The translations under genes were made by a program, and so were the position numbers. Shown in pieces: positions 35,008 through 43,227 of a stretch of DNA of 64,000 bases; the stretch's first letter is position 1, and each line of letters opens with the position of its first letter. The notes below the pieces were generated by a model, which saw only the letters and a list, made by a program, of their open reading frames with translations, was not told the origin of the DNA and searched no databases. The stretch is from Saliphagus infecundisoli (GTDB taxonomy: Archaea; Halobacteriota; Halobacteria; Halobacteriales; Natrialbaceae): the NCBI RefSeq assembly GCF_020177375.1, contig NZ_JAIWHV010000007.1, forward strand, positions 1 through 64,000, written 5' to 3'.

Positions 35008-36218
35008 GAGCCGCCCGCCTCCGCGGGGTCGGGCTCGCCCTCGAAGTATCCGAGCTCGTTGGGCTGGAGCTCGTTGATCGCGAACTCCCGCAGTCCCCGG
35101 ACCTCGGCGGCGGTCCGCCGGCCGCTCGCCGTCTCCAGGATCGTCCCGTAGATCCGCTCGCCGACGGTCTCGAGGTCGTCTCCGCCCGTGACGATCGTGC
35201 TCGCGTTCGCGTCCATGTTCGAGCCCATCCGCTCCCAGGTCTCGGGGTTGCCACAGACCTTGATCACGGGTGCGATCGGGTTGCCGGTCGTGCTCCCCCG
35301 CCCGGTGGTGAAGACGATCACCTGCGCGCCGCCGGAGACCTTGCCGGTGACGCTCTCGACGTCGTAGCCGGGGGTATCCATCAGGACGAGTCCCTCGCCC
35401 GTCGGAAGGTCTGCGCCGTAGGGAACGACGTCCCGGATCGGGGTCGTCCCGCCCTTCGCGATCGCGCCCAGGCTCTTCTCCTCGATGGTCGTCAAACCGC
35501 CCTCCTGGTTTCCGGGCGAGGGCTGGGCGCCCCGGAGGTCGGCGCCCATCAGTTCGGCGGCGGCCTCGCGGCGCTCGACGTACGCGAGCAACTTCTCGCG
35601 GACCGCCTCGCTCGCACACCGCTCGGCGAGGACGTGTTCGGCGCCGATGAACTCGGGGGTCTCGCTGAACGAGGCGGTTCCTCCCGCCTCGATCAGCCGG
35701 TCGCAGGCCTCTCCCACCGCCGGGTTCGAGGCGAGCCCGCTGGTCGCGTCGCTGCCCCCGCACTCGACGCCGACGACGAGTTCGGAGACGTCGACGGGCT
35801 CTCGGCGGGCGCCGGCGGTCTCCGTAGCCAGATCGTCGACGATCTCCTCCCCGGCGGCGACTGCCGCGGCCGTCCCACCTTCCTCCCGGATCGATAAGGT
35901 CTCGACCGGCCGGCCCGCCGCGGCGACCGCATCCGCGACCCGCTCGCCGTCGACCGCTTCGGTACCGAGCTTGAGGAGCAACGCGCCGCCGACGTTGGGG
36001 TTGGTCGCGACGCCCTCGAGGACCCGTCTCGTTTGCTCCAGGGTCGCCTCGGGCGCGTCGGCCGCGAGCTGGTGGGGGGTCGCATGGACCCGGTCGGGTC
36101 CCTCCTCGGCGATCCGGGCGGCGACCGCGCTGACCGCGACCGACAGGGGCATGACGGCGACGACGTTCCTGACGCCGACGGTGCCGTCACCCCGCCGGTA
36201 GCCTTCGAACGTGTTCAT
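35004..36218 (-). CDS. UxaA-family large subunit (altronate/galactarate dehydratase type)
   Basis: A 404-residue dehydratase subunit. The core blocks of UxaA are intact: VGVECGGSDATSGLASNPAVG, ASFSETPEFIGAEHVL, GLTTIEEKSLGAIAKGGTTPI, LMDTPGYDVESVTGKVSGGAQ, IVFTTGRGSTTG and SNMDANAS. However, the N-terminal Cys motifs are missing (family N-C-S is P-L-S, H-G-T-G-C region is AADAP, GLGCE is KLGTE). The paralogue downstream shows the reverse pattern. The ATG at 36218 is chosen over 36245 because a TATA-like GGTTTATGC (rc, ~36244-36252) is ~28 bases upstream. First gene of a five-gene sugar-acid group. Confidence 0.85.
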   Translation of the reverse strand: MNTFEGYRRGDGTVGVRNVVAVMPLSVAVSAVAARIAEEGPDRVHATPHQLAADAPEATLEQTRRVLEGVATNPNVGGALLLKLGTEAVDGERVADAVAAAGRPVETLSIREEGGTAAAVAAGEEIVDDLATETAGARREPVDVSELVVGVECGGSDATSGLASNPAVGEACDRLIEAGGTASFSETPEFIGAEHVLAERCASEAVREKLLAYVERREAAAELMGADLRGAQPSPGNQEGGLTTIEEKSLGAIAKGGTTPIRDVVPYGADLPTGEGLVLMDTPGYDVESVTGKVSGGAQVIVFTTGRGSTTGNPIAPVIKVCGNPETWERMGSNMDANASTIVTGGDDLETVGERIYGTILETASGRRTAAEVRGLREFAINELQPNELGYFEGEPDPAEAGGS

Positions 36219-36348
36219 GTGAAACCTCAACGAATTCGCGCGCATAAACCGTTAGGGTCCCCCTCGATCTCGCGACGTCGGTTGGTTCGGCTCGATCACC
36301 GGGCCGTACCTCGAGCGGACGTGCCCTCGCGAACCGACCCGCCCCGGC

Positions 36349-36660
36349 TCACATCCCCATGTCCGCGGCCGGGTCGGGAACCGGGAGGTCGCGGGGAGAG
36401 ACCCCGAGGCGTTCGCCGACGTGGTCCAGGGCCATCTCGAACCCGTAGTAGCGCTCGAGTTCCTCGCCCTCGCGAGCGGTCCTGACGGCCACCATCGCGT
36501 AGCCGTCGCGGTTCTGGGCGACCGCGGCCGTCCGACCGTCGCGTTCGAACGTCAGGAGCCGCTCGGTCTCGGTCTCGGCGTACGTCGCGACGATGCCGTT
36601 CGACTCGCGTTCCGTGTCGACGCGTTCGCTCCCGCCTCGGTCGTCGGGGTCGCCGTCCAT
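36349..36660 (-). CDS. Conserved haloarchaeal hypothetical protein
   Basis: A 103-residue acidic protein. The middle (GIVATYAETETERLLTFERDGRTAAVAQNRDGYAMVAVR) looks like a beta-rich small domain, followed by EGEELERYYGFEMALDHVGERLGVSPRDLPVPDPAADMGM. I recall such proteins as haloarchaeal-specific uncharacterised families but cannot name a function. The ATG at 36660 is preferred; upstream in-frame residues are Arg/Pro-rich and improbable. Confidence 0.75.
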   Translation of the reverse strand: MDGDPDDRGGSERVDTERESNGIVATYAETETERLLTFERDGRTAAVAQNRDGYAMVAVRTAREGEELERYYGFEMALDHVGERLGVSPRDLPVPDPAADMGM

Positions 36661-36746
36661 GCCGGACGGTGGGCGTGGGGGAACGCCAACGTGTCGGTCC
36701 CGGCCCGACCGAAATCTTCGAGAGGACGGCACCGCTAACCGGCGGT

Positions 36747-37034
36747 ATGGCGAAGTGGCTACAGAGCGGGCGCCGACGGGACATCTGTATCGTTCTCGCG
36801 GCGGAGGGGGAGCTTCCGGGCCAGCGGGTGAAGTCCGAACTTGAGTCCCGCTACGACGAGCACATCGAGCCGAAGGCGTTCTACGGCTCGCTGTCGGCGC
36901 TGGTCGATACGGGGTTCGTCGAGAAGCGCACTGAAGGAATACAGGATCTCTACGCGCTCACCGAGGCCGGCGAGCGCCGGCTCCGCGAGCAGTTCGAGTG
37001 GATGTCCGGCGCGGTTGAGGGCGGAAACGAGTAG
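36747..37034 (+). CDS. PadR-family transcriptional regulator
   Basis: A 95-residue winged-helix protein: DICIVLAAEGELPGQRVKSELESRYDEHIEPKAFYGSLSALVDTGFVEKRTEG is the PadR DNA-binding fold, and DLYALTEAGERRLREQFEWM is the usual closing wing and helix. It has almost no C-terminal dimerisation helix. Diverges from the hypothetical gene at 36349-36660. Target unknown. Confidence 0.88.
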   Translation: MAKWLQSGRRRDICIVLAAEGELPGQRVKSELESRYDEHIEPKAFYGSLSALVDTGFVEKRTEGIQDLYALTEAGERRLREQFEWMSGAVEGGNE

Positions 37035-37184
37035 GCGGAATTACTCGAACGGGTCGCCGGGCATCATGCAGATCGGTGGGTTCGTGACATCGATTGTCAG
37101 AACTACTTTCCTTCCTAATCCGTAGGTCAAACAACGATTGTAGTTACGTTAGCAATTTTTATAATTCAGGTTCTATCGACATCC

Positions 37185-37724
37185 ATGAATCGTCGAGCGG
37201 TACTTTCGATCGCCATAGCGGGCTTCGCTTTTAGTGGCTGCTTGGGTCGGATCGAGAGAGATGGCGACATCTCCTCGGATAACACGTCGGTAATACAACG
37301 TAGGGAGTTCCAATTTCTTGAGTACGATGAGTTTTCTGAGGATCCGAATGAAGGTCCACAGATAGAGTTCGATACGGCTGGGAATCAGGTTACGGTTACT
37401 GGGCGTCTCTTTGTGGGGTCCGGGAATTGCAAAGAAGCACAGTTAGACGACATACGGTACGAGAAATCGGAAGATCAGCTCACGGTTATTGTCACTCACG
37501 GAAAAAGTGGAAATCATCCGAATAATAACCCTCTCGGCTTGGGATCATGTACCGAGGACATGAGTTCGGACGGATACGAAGTTACAGTTACGACAGAGGG
37601 ATCGCTTCCCACGAGAACCACCGCAATCGAGCGGGATGCCGAGAACGATGAACAGACGACGACGACGGCTACACCGACGAATAGACGCTCGCAGTATATG
37701 ACAACTAGGCCGAGCGATCGATGA
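37185..37724 (+). CDS. Tat lipoprotein of unknown function, AT-rich
   Basis: A 179-residue exported lipoprotein: twin-arginine start (MNRRAVLSIAIAGFAFSGC) with lipobox F-S-G-C. The mature part is a beta-rich domain with two Cys that could pair (GSGNCKEAQLDDIRYEK and LGLGSCTEDM), then a Thr-rich C-terminus. This resembles small haloarchaeal lipoproteins with V-T-G-x-I..C..A-x-L patterns. It is less GC-rich than its neighbours. TTTTTATAATT at 37156-37166 lies ~25 bases before the ATG, giving a leaderless mRNA. Function not recognised. Confidence 0.7.
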   Translation: MNRRAVLSIAIAGFAFSGCLGRIERDGDISSDNTSVIQRREFQFLEYDEFSEDPNEGPQIEFDTAGNQVTVTGRLFVGSGNCKEAQLDDIRYEKSEDQLTVIVTHGKSGNHPNNNPLGLGSCTEDMSSDGYEVTVTTEGSLPTRTTAIERDAENDEQTTTTATPTNRRSQYMTTRPSDR

Positions 37725-38867
37725 CTACTCGAGCAACTGATCGCCGATGGTGTTCCGGAGTACCTCGCTGGTACCCTCGTAGATCTCGTTCAGCTTCGCG
37801 TCGCGGTAGAAGCGTTCCGCGGGGAAGTCCTTCGTGTAGCCGTAGCCGCCGTGGATCTGGATCCCCTCGTTTGCGACCTCCCGGCTCACCTCGCTCGCGT
37901 ACAGTTTCGCCTGTGCGGCCTCCTTGATGTAGTCCTCGCCGCGGATCTTTCGATCCGCCGCCCGGTGCATCAACAGCTTCGCGGCCTGGATCTTCGTGTC
38001 CATGTCCGCGAGCTTGTGTTTGATCGACTGGAACTCGCCGATGGGCTGGCCGAACTGCTCGCGCTCGCCGGCGTACTCTCGGGCGGCCTCGAAGGCTGCC
38101 CGCGCGATGCCGACGCCGCGGGCGGCGATGGTGATCCGGCCGCCGTTCAGGGTCTTCAGCGCGTGGACGAACCCCCGACCCTCCTCGCCGAGCCGGCGCT
38201 CTTCTGGAATCCGCATCCCGTCGAACCGGAGTTCCGCCGTGGGACAGCCCTTGTCGCCGAGTTTCTCCTCGGTCCCCTCGACGTGGAATCCGTCGTCCTC
38301 CTCGGGCCGGACGATAAAGGAGGAGATCCCCGCGTTTCCCGCGTCGGGATCGGTCTTCGCGAACAGCGTGATCGTATCAGCCACTGAGCCGTTCGAGATC
38401 CAGAGCTTGCCGCCGTCGACGACGTACTCGTCGCCGTCTTTCCGAGCCCTGGTCTCCATCGCGGGCACGTCGCTGCCCGCGCCCGCCTCCGAGAGCGCGA
38501 ACGCGCCGATCTCCTCGCCCTCGGCGAGCGGGACCAGATACTCCGCTTTCTGCTCTTCGTTGCCGAACTCGTAGAGCATGTTTCCGGCGAGCGAGACGTG
38601 GGCCGCGACGACCGTTCCCAGCCCGCCCGAGCCCCGCGATATCTCCTCCAATGCGAGCGCGTAGGCGTGATAGTCGAGGCCGGCCCCGCCGTACTCCTCG
38701 GGGAACGGCATCCCCATCAGTCCGAGCTCCGCCATCTCCCCGACGAGATCCTGGGGGAACTCGTCCTCGCGGTCGATCTCTCCCGCGACGGGGACGACCT
38801 CGCTGTCGACGAACTCCGCGACCATCTCCCTGATCTGGCGCTGCTCGGCCGAGAGGGTGAGATCCAT
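37725..38867 (-). CDS. Acyl-CoA dehydrogenase
   Basis: A 380-residue FAD-dependent acyl-CoA dehydrogenase catalysing the first step of acyl-CoA beta-oxidation. Recognisable blocks: N-terminal LSAEQRQIREMVAEFVDSEV, FALSEAGAGSDVPAMETRA, GGKLWISNGSVADTITLFAKT, GRITIAARGVGIARAAFE, the QFGQPIGEFQSIKHKLADM block, and the C-terminal IHGGYGYTKDFPAERFYRDAKLNEIYEGTSEVLRNTI, where Glu in the I-Y-E-G-T motif is the catalytic base. Start at 38867 (MDLTLSAEQ) fits the family; the upstream frame to 38897 does not. Chain-length preference cannot be read. Confidence 0.95.
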   Translation of the reverse strand: MDLTLSAEQRQIREMVAEFVDSEVVPVAGEIDREDEFPQDLVGEMAELGLMGMPFPEEYGGAGLDYHAYALALEEISRGSGGLGTVVAAHVSLAGNMLYEFGNEEQKAEYLVPLAEGEEIGAFALSEAGAGSDVPAMETRARKDGDEYVVDGGKLWISNGSVADTITLFAKTDPDAGNAGISSFIVRPEEDDGFHVEGTEEKLGDKGCPTAELRFDGMRIPEERRLGEEGRGFVHALKTLNGGRITIAARGVGIARAAFEAAREYAGEREQFGQPIGEFQSIKHKLADMDTKIQAAKLLMHRAADRKIRGEDYIKEAAQAKLYASEVSREVANEGIQIHGGYGYTKDFPAERFYRDAKLNEIYEGTSEVLRNTIGDQLLE

Positions 38868-38973
38868 ACCCGCCCGGTCGCCCGGAGGGACCTTCATTGT
38901 TCCTCATCCCGGGCCGCGAACGGCCGCGACCACGGTGTTTTTCCGGAATGGGAACATACGTGGGGGCACGTAG

Positions 38974-40026
38974 ATGACCACCAGCCAGTCCCGATCGACG
39001 GAAGACGCCGATATGGAGTGGTGTTACGAGGCCGTCCACGGCGTCTCGCGGACGTTCTCCATCACCGTCGATCGCCTCGAGGAGCCGATGGCGAGACAGA
39101 TCTGTCTCGGCTACCTCCTCTGTCGGGTCGCGGACACGATCGAGGACGCAGGGCATATTCCTCCCGGAGAACAGAGCCGGCTACTCGAGCAGTACGACCG
39201 CGTCCTCGACCCTGAGGACCCGACAGACGCCGAGGCCTTCGTCGCGGAGGTCGGACCCTGGCTCCCCGAACCCGAAGAGCGCACCGAGGACTGGGAGGTC
39301 GTCGCCCGGACGCCCCGGGTCGTCGCGACCTACGAGGCCCTAGAGGAGGAGCCCCGCGAGATCATGCGCGAACCGGTCCGCGAACTCGTCGACGGGATGG
39401 CGATGTTCACCCGCCGGTACGCCGAGGAAGGGGGCCTTCGCCTCCAGACCTTAGAGGAGTTAGAGGAGTACTGCTGGTACGCCGCCGGCACCGTCGGCAC
39501 GCTGATCACCGGGCTCGTCTCGCGGGGAGCCTCGCCCGAGCGGGCCGCGACGCTCCGGGACAACGCCCGTTCCTTTGCCCTCCTCCTCCAGCTGGTCAAC
39601 GTCGCGAAAGACGTCGAGGACGACTACCACGAAGAGAACAACGTCTACCTCCCCGCGGAGTGGCTCGAAGAGGAGGACGTCGAGAGCGAGGCGGTCACCG
39701 ACGACGCGAACCACGGCGGCGTGACGACGGTCATCCGGCGAGTCGCCGGTCGGGCGGAGGGCTACCTCGACGGCGCCCACCGCTACCTCGAGGCCGTCCC
39801 CGAACGCCACGGCAACACGCTCTCGGCGTGGGCAATCCCCTACCTGCTCGCGGTCGGCACCCTCCGGGAACTGCGCGAGCGCCCCGAGGACGTCCTCCGC
39901 GAGGGCGACGTCAAGATCTCGCGGGCGGAGGTATACGCGCTGCTCCAGGCCTTCGAGGGCGACGTCTCCCAGGCGCACCTGCAGGCGTTGCGCGAGGAGA
40001 TGGTCGAGGCGCCCCTCCACCAGTAG
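38974..40026 (+). CDS. Squalene/phytoene synthase family protein (squalene synthase-like)
   Basis: A 350-residue trans-isoprenyl diphosphate synthase-fold enzyme that condenses two prenyl diphosphates head to head. The two Asp-rich motifs are DTIED (54-58, after CLGYLLCRVA) and DVEDD near residue 211 (LLLQLVNVAKDVEDDYHEENNVYLPAEWL). Conserved VSRTFS occurs early. Haloarchaea use such enzymes for squalene and for C40 carotenoids (bacterioruberin). The sequence around YCWYAAGTVGTLIT is closer to squalene synthases, which is a moderate inference. An ATG at 39013 is the alternative start. Confidence 0.88.
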   Translation: MTTSQSRSTEDADMEWCYEAVHGVSRTFSITVDRLEEPMARQICLGYLLCRVADTIEDAGHIPPGEQSRLLEQYDRVLDPEDPTDAEAFVAEVGPWLPEPEERTEDWEVVARTPRVVATYEALEEEPREIMREPVRELVDGMAMFTRRYAEEGGLRLQTLEELEEYCWYAAGTVGTLITGLVSRGASPERAATLRDNARSFALLLQLVNVAKDVEDDYHEENNVYLPAEWLEEEDVESEAVTDDANHGGVTTVIRRVAGRAEGYLDGAHRYLEAVPERHGNTLSAWAIPYLLAVGTLRELRERPEDVLREGDVKISRAEVYALLQAFEGDVSQAHLQALREEMVEAPLHQ

Positions 40027-40060
40027 ATCTTCTCGCCGGCCGCCACGATATTCCGCCCGA

Positions 40061-41347
40061 CTACTCGTGTGCCAGGCGCCGACCGAGCAACGCGACCGGA
40101 TAGCCGAAGGCGACGACGACGGCGATCCAGGGCATCAACAGGAGACCGTAGACCGCCGGGCCGAAGCCGAGGACGTAGACGGGAGCGACGGCCGCGACCG
40201 CGGCGATCGGCGCGAGCGCGGCGAGCGCGACGATCGCGACCGGCGTCCGTCCCCGCTCGGCAGCGTGGCCGATCGGGAGATAGAGCGCGGTCGCCAGCCC
40301 GAAGGCGAGCGGTGTCGCGTACACCGGACCGGCGAGGAGGTGGGCGATCCCCGCGGCGACGACCGTCGCGAGCACCGCGAGGCCGACGAGCCCGCGGGTC
40401 CCGAAGCGAGCGAGACGACGCGCTCCGGACCCGAGCAGGGCGTAGCCGGCGCTCAGCGAGGCCAGCGCGGCGAGTTCCGGCGCGAGGCCGCCGGCGGTCG
40501 TGACCGCACCGACGACGAAGAAGCCGGCCGCGCCGACGATCCCGACGGCCACGATCAGTCTCTCGAGCGTCGCGGCGTCGAACGCGTCGCGGCCGAAGCG
40601 GGTGTGGCCGATCCCGATTCCCGCGAGTACCAGCACCACCGCGGGAACGACCCCGCCGCGAACGCCGTGGTCGAGTGCCGTCGGGCCGGTTTCCGCGGCG
40701 AGCGTCGCATACCCCCTCATCGAACCAAAGGGGCCGTCTCCGCCGTAGGTAACGTACGTCTGCTCGTCGAACCCCCCGGGTACTTCGCCCTCGCGGGTCC
40801 AGGTAGCGGCGTTTCCCTCGACGGCGGCGCCGGCGGGATCGTTCGTGACAACCGCCCTGGCCGGCGCGTGGATCGTCACCCGCTCGACGACCATCTCGTA
40901 ACGCGTGGGCGACGCACCCGTCGCGAAGTAATCGACGATCCAGGCGTCGCCGACGCCGGGTTCGGCGACGTCATCGACGGTGTAGTTCACCACGACGGCG
41001 CCCTCGGCCACCCTCGACTCGACGGTCCGGACGTCGCCAGCGGCGACGTGGTGGCGCGCCCACGCGTCCTCGACCGCGGCCTCGAGGGCGGCCCCGTCCG
41101 TCCGGTAGCGCTCGGCCGCGTCCTCGGCGACCGGCACGGTGGCCTGCCAGCGGGAGTCGCCGTCGTCGTCGATGTAAACGTCGAGCGTTCCCGGACCCCT
41201 CGCGCCCGCGATCTCGGCGTCGTTCGCGGTGCTCGGGCCACAGACGCCACAGAGCTGTTCCGGCGGCGGCGCGCCGGCGACGACGGCGGTGGCGAGGACG
41301 CCAGCGACCACGAGATAGACCGCGAACGCGAGACCGGCGCGTCCCAT
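40061..41347 (-). CDS. Membrane protein with N-terminal extracellular domain (unknown)
   Basis: A 428-residue protein with one N-terminal helix (AGLAFAVYLVVAGVLATAVVAG), an ~180-residue hydrophilic domain that should lie outside the cell (two Cys in LCGVCG just after the helix, ending near YVTYGGDG), and about seven to eight helices in the second half (VVPAVVLVLAGIGIGHTR, ... PWIAVVVAFGYPVALLG). The topology resembles surface sensors or anchors. No family recognised. Start at 41347 places a short positive N-terminus before the helix. Confidence 0.65.
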   Translation of the reverse strand: MGRAGLAFAVYLVVAGVLATAVVAGAPPPEQLCGVCGPSTANDAEIAGARGPGTLDVYIDDDGDSRWQATVPVAEDAAERYRTDGAALEAAVEDAWARHHVAAGDVRTVESRVAEGAVVVNYTVDDVAEPGVGDAWIVDYFATGASPTRYEMVVERVTIHAPARAVVTNDPAGAAVEGNAATWTREGEVPGGFDEQTYVTYGGDGPFGSMRGYATLAAETGPTALDHGVRGGVVPAVVLVLAGIGIGHTRFGRDAFDAATLERLIVAVGIVGAAGFFVVGAVTTAGGLAPELAALASLSAGYALLGSGARRLARFGTRGLVGLAVLATVVAAGIAHLLAGPVYATPLAFGLATALYLPIGHAAERGRTPVAIVALAALAPIAAVAAVAPVYVLGFGPAVYGLLLMPWIAVVVAFGYPVALLGRRLAHE

Positions 41348-41421
41348 CGACTCGATCAACTCGTGTCAGTGCCAAATAGGTACCCCGCGATGGACGGGCG
41401 GCGACTCGGGACGGACGGCCG

Positions 41422-42276
41422 TCACTCGTACTCGTAGAATCCCGTGCCCGTTTTCTTCCCGAGGTCGCCGGCCTCAACCTTCCGTTTGAGGAGGTAGGCA
41501 GGGATGTAGCGATCGCCCAGTTCCTCGTGGAGCGTCTCGGAGGCGTGCAGACAGACGTCGAGCCCGATGTGGTCGGCCAGTTTGAGGGGCCCCATCGGGA
41601 CGTTCGTCCCGAGTTCCATCCCCCGGTCGATGTCTTCCTTCTCGGCGACGCCCTCGTCGTAGGCTCGGATCCCCTCGTTGATCCAGGGCATCAGGATCCG
41701 GTTGGTGACGAAGCCGGGCTTGTCGTCGGCCTCCCAGGTCGTCTTTCCCAGCGATTCGGAGAAGTCGTTGGCCAGCGCAACGACTCCCTCACTGGTCCGC
41801 TCGCCGACGACGATCTCGACGCCCTCCATGATCGGGACGGGGTTCATGAAGTGGATTCCCACGACCCGTTCGGGAGAATCGGTCGCTGCCCCGATCGACG
41901 TGATCGAGAGCGTGCTCGTGTTCGTCGCGAGCACCACGTCGTCGGGAAGGAGGTCGTCCAGATCGGCGAAGACCTCCCGCTTGATCTCGAGGTCCTCGAC
42001 GATGGCCTCGACGACGAGATCGCAGTCCGCGAGGTCCGCCAGCTCGGTGGTTCCCGTCACGCGCCCGCTGATCTCCCCGGGCTCTTCCTCCAGGTCGTCC
42101 CGATCCTCGAGCCGCGAGAGGCTCGAGTCGATCGCCGCCAGCCCGTCCTCGACGAACTCCGCCTCGACGTCGCGCATGACGACGTCGTAGCCTGCCGTCG
42201 CGGCGACCTGTGCGATCCCGTTTCCCATCGTCCCCGCGCCGACGACGCCGACCCGGTCGATCCGATCGCGAACCAT
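41422..42276 (-). CDS. 3-hydroxyacyl-CoA dehydrogenase
   Basis: A 284-residue NAD-dependent dehydrogenase of fatty-acid or PHB-type metabolism. The Rossmann fold GVVGAGTMGNGIAQVAATAGYDVVMRD begins at residue ~8. The catalytic His is in ERVVGIHFMNPVPIM, and the dimer region FVTNRILMPWINEGIRAYDEGVAEKEDID..MGLGTNVPMGPL-like (here ELGTNVPMGPLKLADHIG) is intact. Start at 42276 puts a TATA-like GGCTTACG (rc, ~42300-42307) 27 bases upstream. It diverges from fba, sharing a promoter region with an operator-like palindrome. Confidence 0.95.
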   Translation of the reverse strand: MVRDRIDRVGVVGAGTMGNGIAQVAATAGYDVVMRDVEAEFVEDGLAAIDSSLSRLEDRDDLEEEPGEISGRVTGTTELADLADCDLVVEAIVEDLEIKREVFADLDDLLPDDVVLATNTSTLSITSIGAATDSPERVVGIHFMNPVPIMEGVEIVVGERTSEGVVALANDFSESLGKTTWEADDKPGFVTNRILMPWINEGIRAYDEGVAEKEDIDRGMELGTNVPMGPLKLADHIGLDVCLHASETLHEELGDRYIPAYLLKRKVEAGDLGKKTGTGFYEYE

Positions 42277-42323
42277 GCCCTCCGTTGCTCGGAGGGGGCC
42301 GTAAGCCTGGCGCCCCGAGGATT

Positions 42324-42340
42324 TACTACACGAGGTAGTA
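42324..42340. promoter_or_regulatory. TrmB-like operator TACTAC-N5-GTAGTA on the fba TATA
   Basis: Perfect 6-base inverted repeat overlapping the BRE/TATA of fba (TATAAATTT at 42339-42347). The published Halobacterium TrmB motif is TACT-N7/8-GAGTA; this site is TACT-N8-TAGTA. The downstream genes fba and fbp are of gluconeogenesis, which fits that regulon. Binding is inferred. Confidence 0.55.
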
Positions 42341-42399
42341 TAAATTTTCACCGTTGCAACCGCCACAAATATATGCGCTCCTGTCGGAGGTGTTTCCCA

Positions 42400-43227
42400 A
42401 TGCTACCGATCGACGATTCGCCGATCGTCCGGGACGGAAAGTCCGTTATCCTCGCGATGGATCACGGACTCGAACACGGCCCGGTGGACTTCGAGGACGT
42501 GCCCGAGAAGTTAGATCCCGCCCAGGTCTTCGAGACGGCGACCCACGACGCGGTGACCGCGATCGCCGTCCAGAAGGGGATCGCCGAAGGGTACTACCCC
42601 AGTTACGAAAACGACGTCAACCTGCTCGTCAAGCTCAACGGCACCTCGAACCTCTGGATGGGCGAGCCCGACAGCGCCGTCAACTGCTCGGTCGAGTACG
42701 CCGCCGAGATCGGCGCCGACGCCGTCGGCTTCACCGTCTACGGCGGTTCGAACCACGAGATCGAGATGGTCGAGGAGTTCCGGGAGATCCAGGAGGAGGC
42801 CCGCGAGTACGGCCTCCCGGTCGTGATGTGGTCGTATCCGCGCGGCCAGGGGCTGAAAAACGACACCAAGCCGAGCACCATCTCCTACGCCACCCGCCTG
42901 GCTCTCGAACTCGGCGCCGACATCGCGAAGGTGAAGTATCCCGGCAGCCGGGAGGCGATGGCACACGCCTGCCGGTGTGCCGGCGACATGAAGGTCGTGA
43001 TGAGCGGCGGCTCGAAGACCAGCGACGAGGAGTTCCTCTCGACGGTCGAGTCGACGATCCGGTCCGGCGGGTCGGGCCTCGCAGTCGGGCGCAACGTCTG
43101 GCAGCGCGAGGACCCCACGCCGCTTTTGGACGGCCTCGAGTCGGTCATCTACGAGGAGCAAACTGCGGGGGCCGCCCTCGGCAACGAGTCGGAGGCCGAC
43201 GCCACGGACGCCGCCATCGAGGGATGA
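42400..43227 (+). CDS. Class I fructose-1,6-bisphosphate aldolase (archaeal DhnA type)
   Basis: A 275-residue Schiff-base aldolase cleaving or forming fructose-1,6-bisphosphate. Family blocks: SVILAMDHGLEHGPVDFE near the N-terminus, AVQKGIAEGYYPSYENDVNLLVKLNG, VMWSYPRGQGLKNDTKPSTISYATRLALELGADIAKVKYPGS (Lys in A-K-V-K-Y is the likely Schiff-base Lys) and VVMSGGSKTSDEEFLSTV. The ATG at 42400 has a clear Shine-Dalgarno GGAGGTG at 42386-42392. It overlaps fbp by ATGA. The pair forms a gluconeogenic operon. Confidence 0.95.
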   Translation: MLPIDDSPIVRDGKSVILAMDHGLEHGPVDFEDVPEKLDPAQVFETATHDAVTAIAVQKGIAEGYYPSYENDVNLLVKLNGTSNLWMGEPDSAVNCSVEYAAEIGADAVGFTVYGGSNHEIEMVEEFREIQEEAREYGLPVVMWSYPRGQGLKNDTKPSTISYATRLALELGADIAKVKYPGSREAMAHACRCAGDMKVVMSGGSKTSDEEFLSTVESTIRSGGSGLAVGRNVWQREDPTPLLDGLESVIYEEQTAGAALGNESEADATDAAIEG

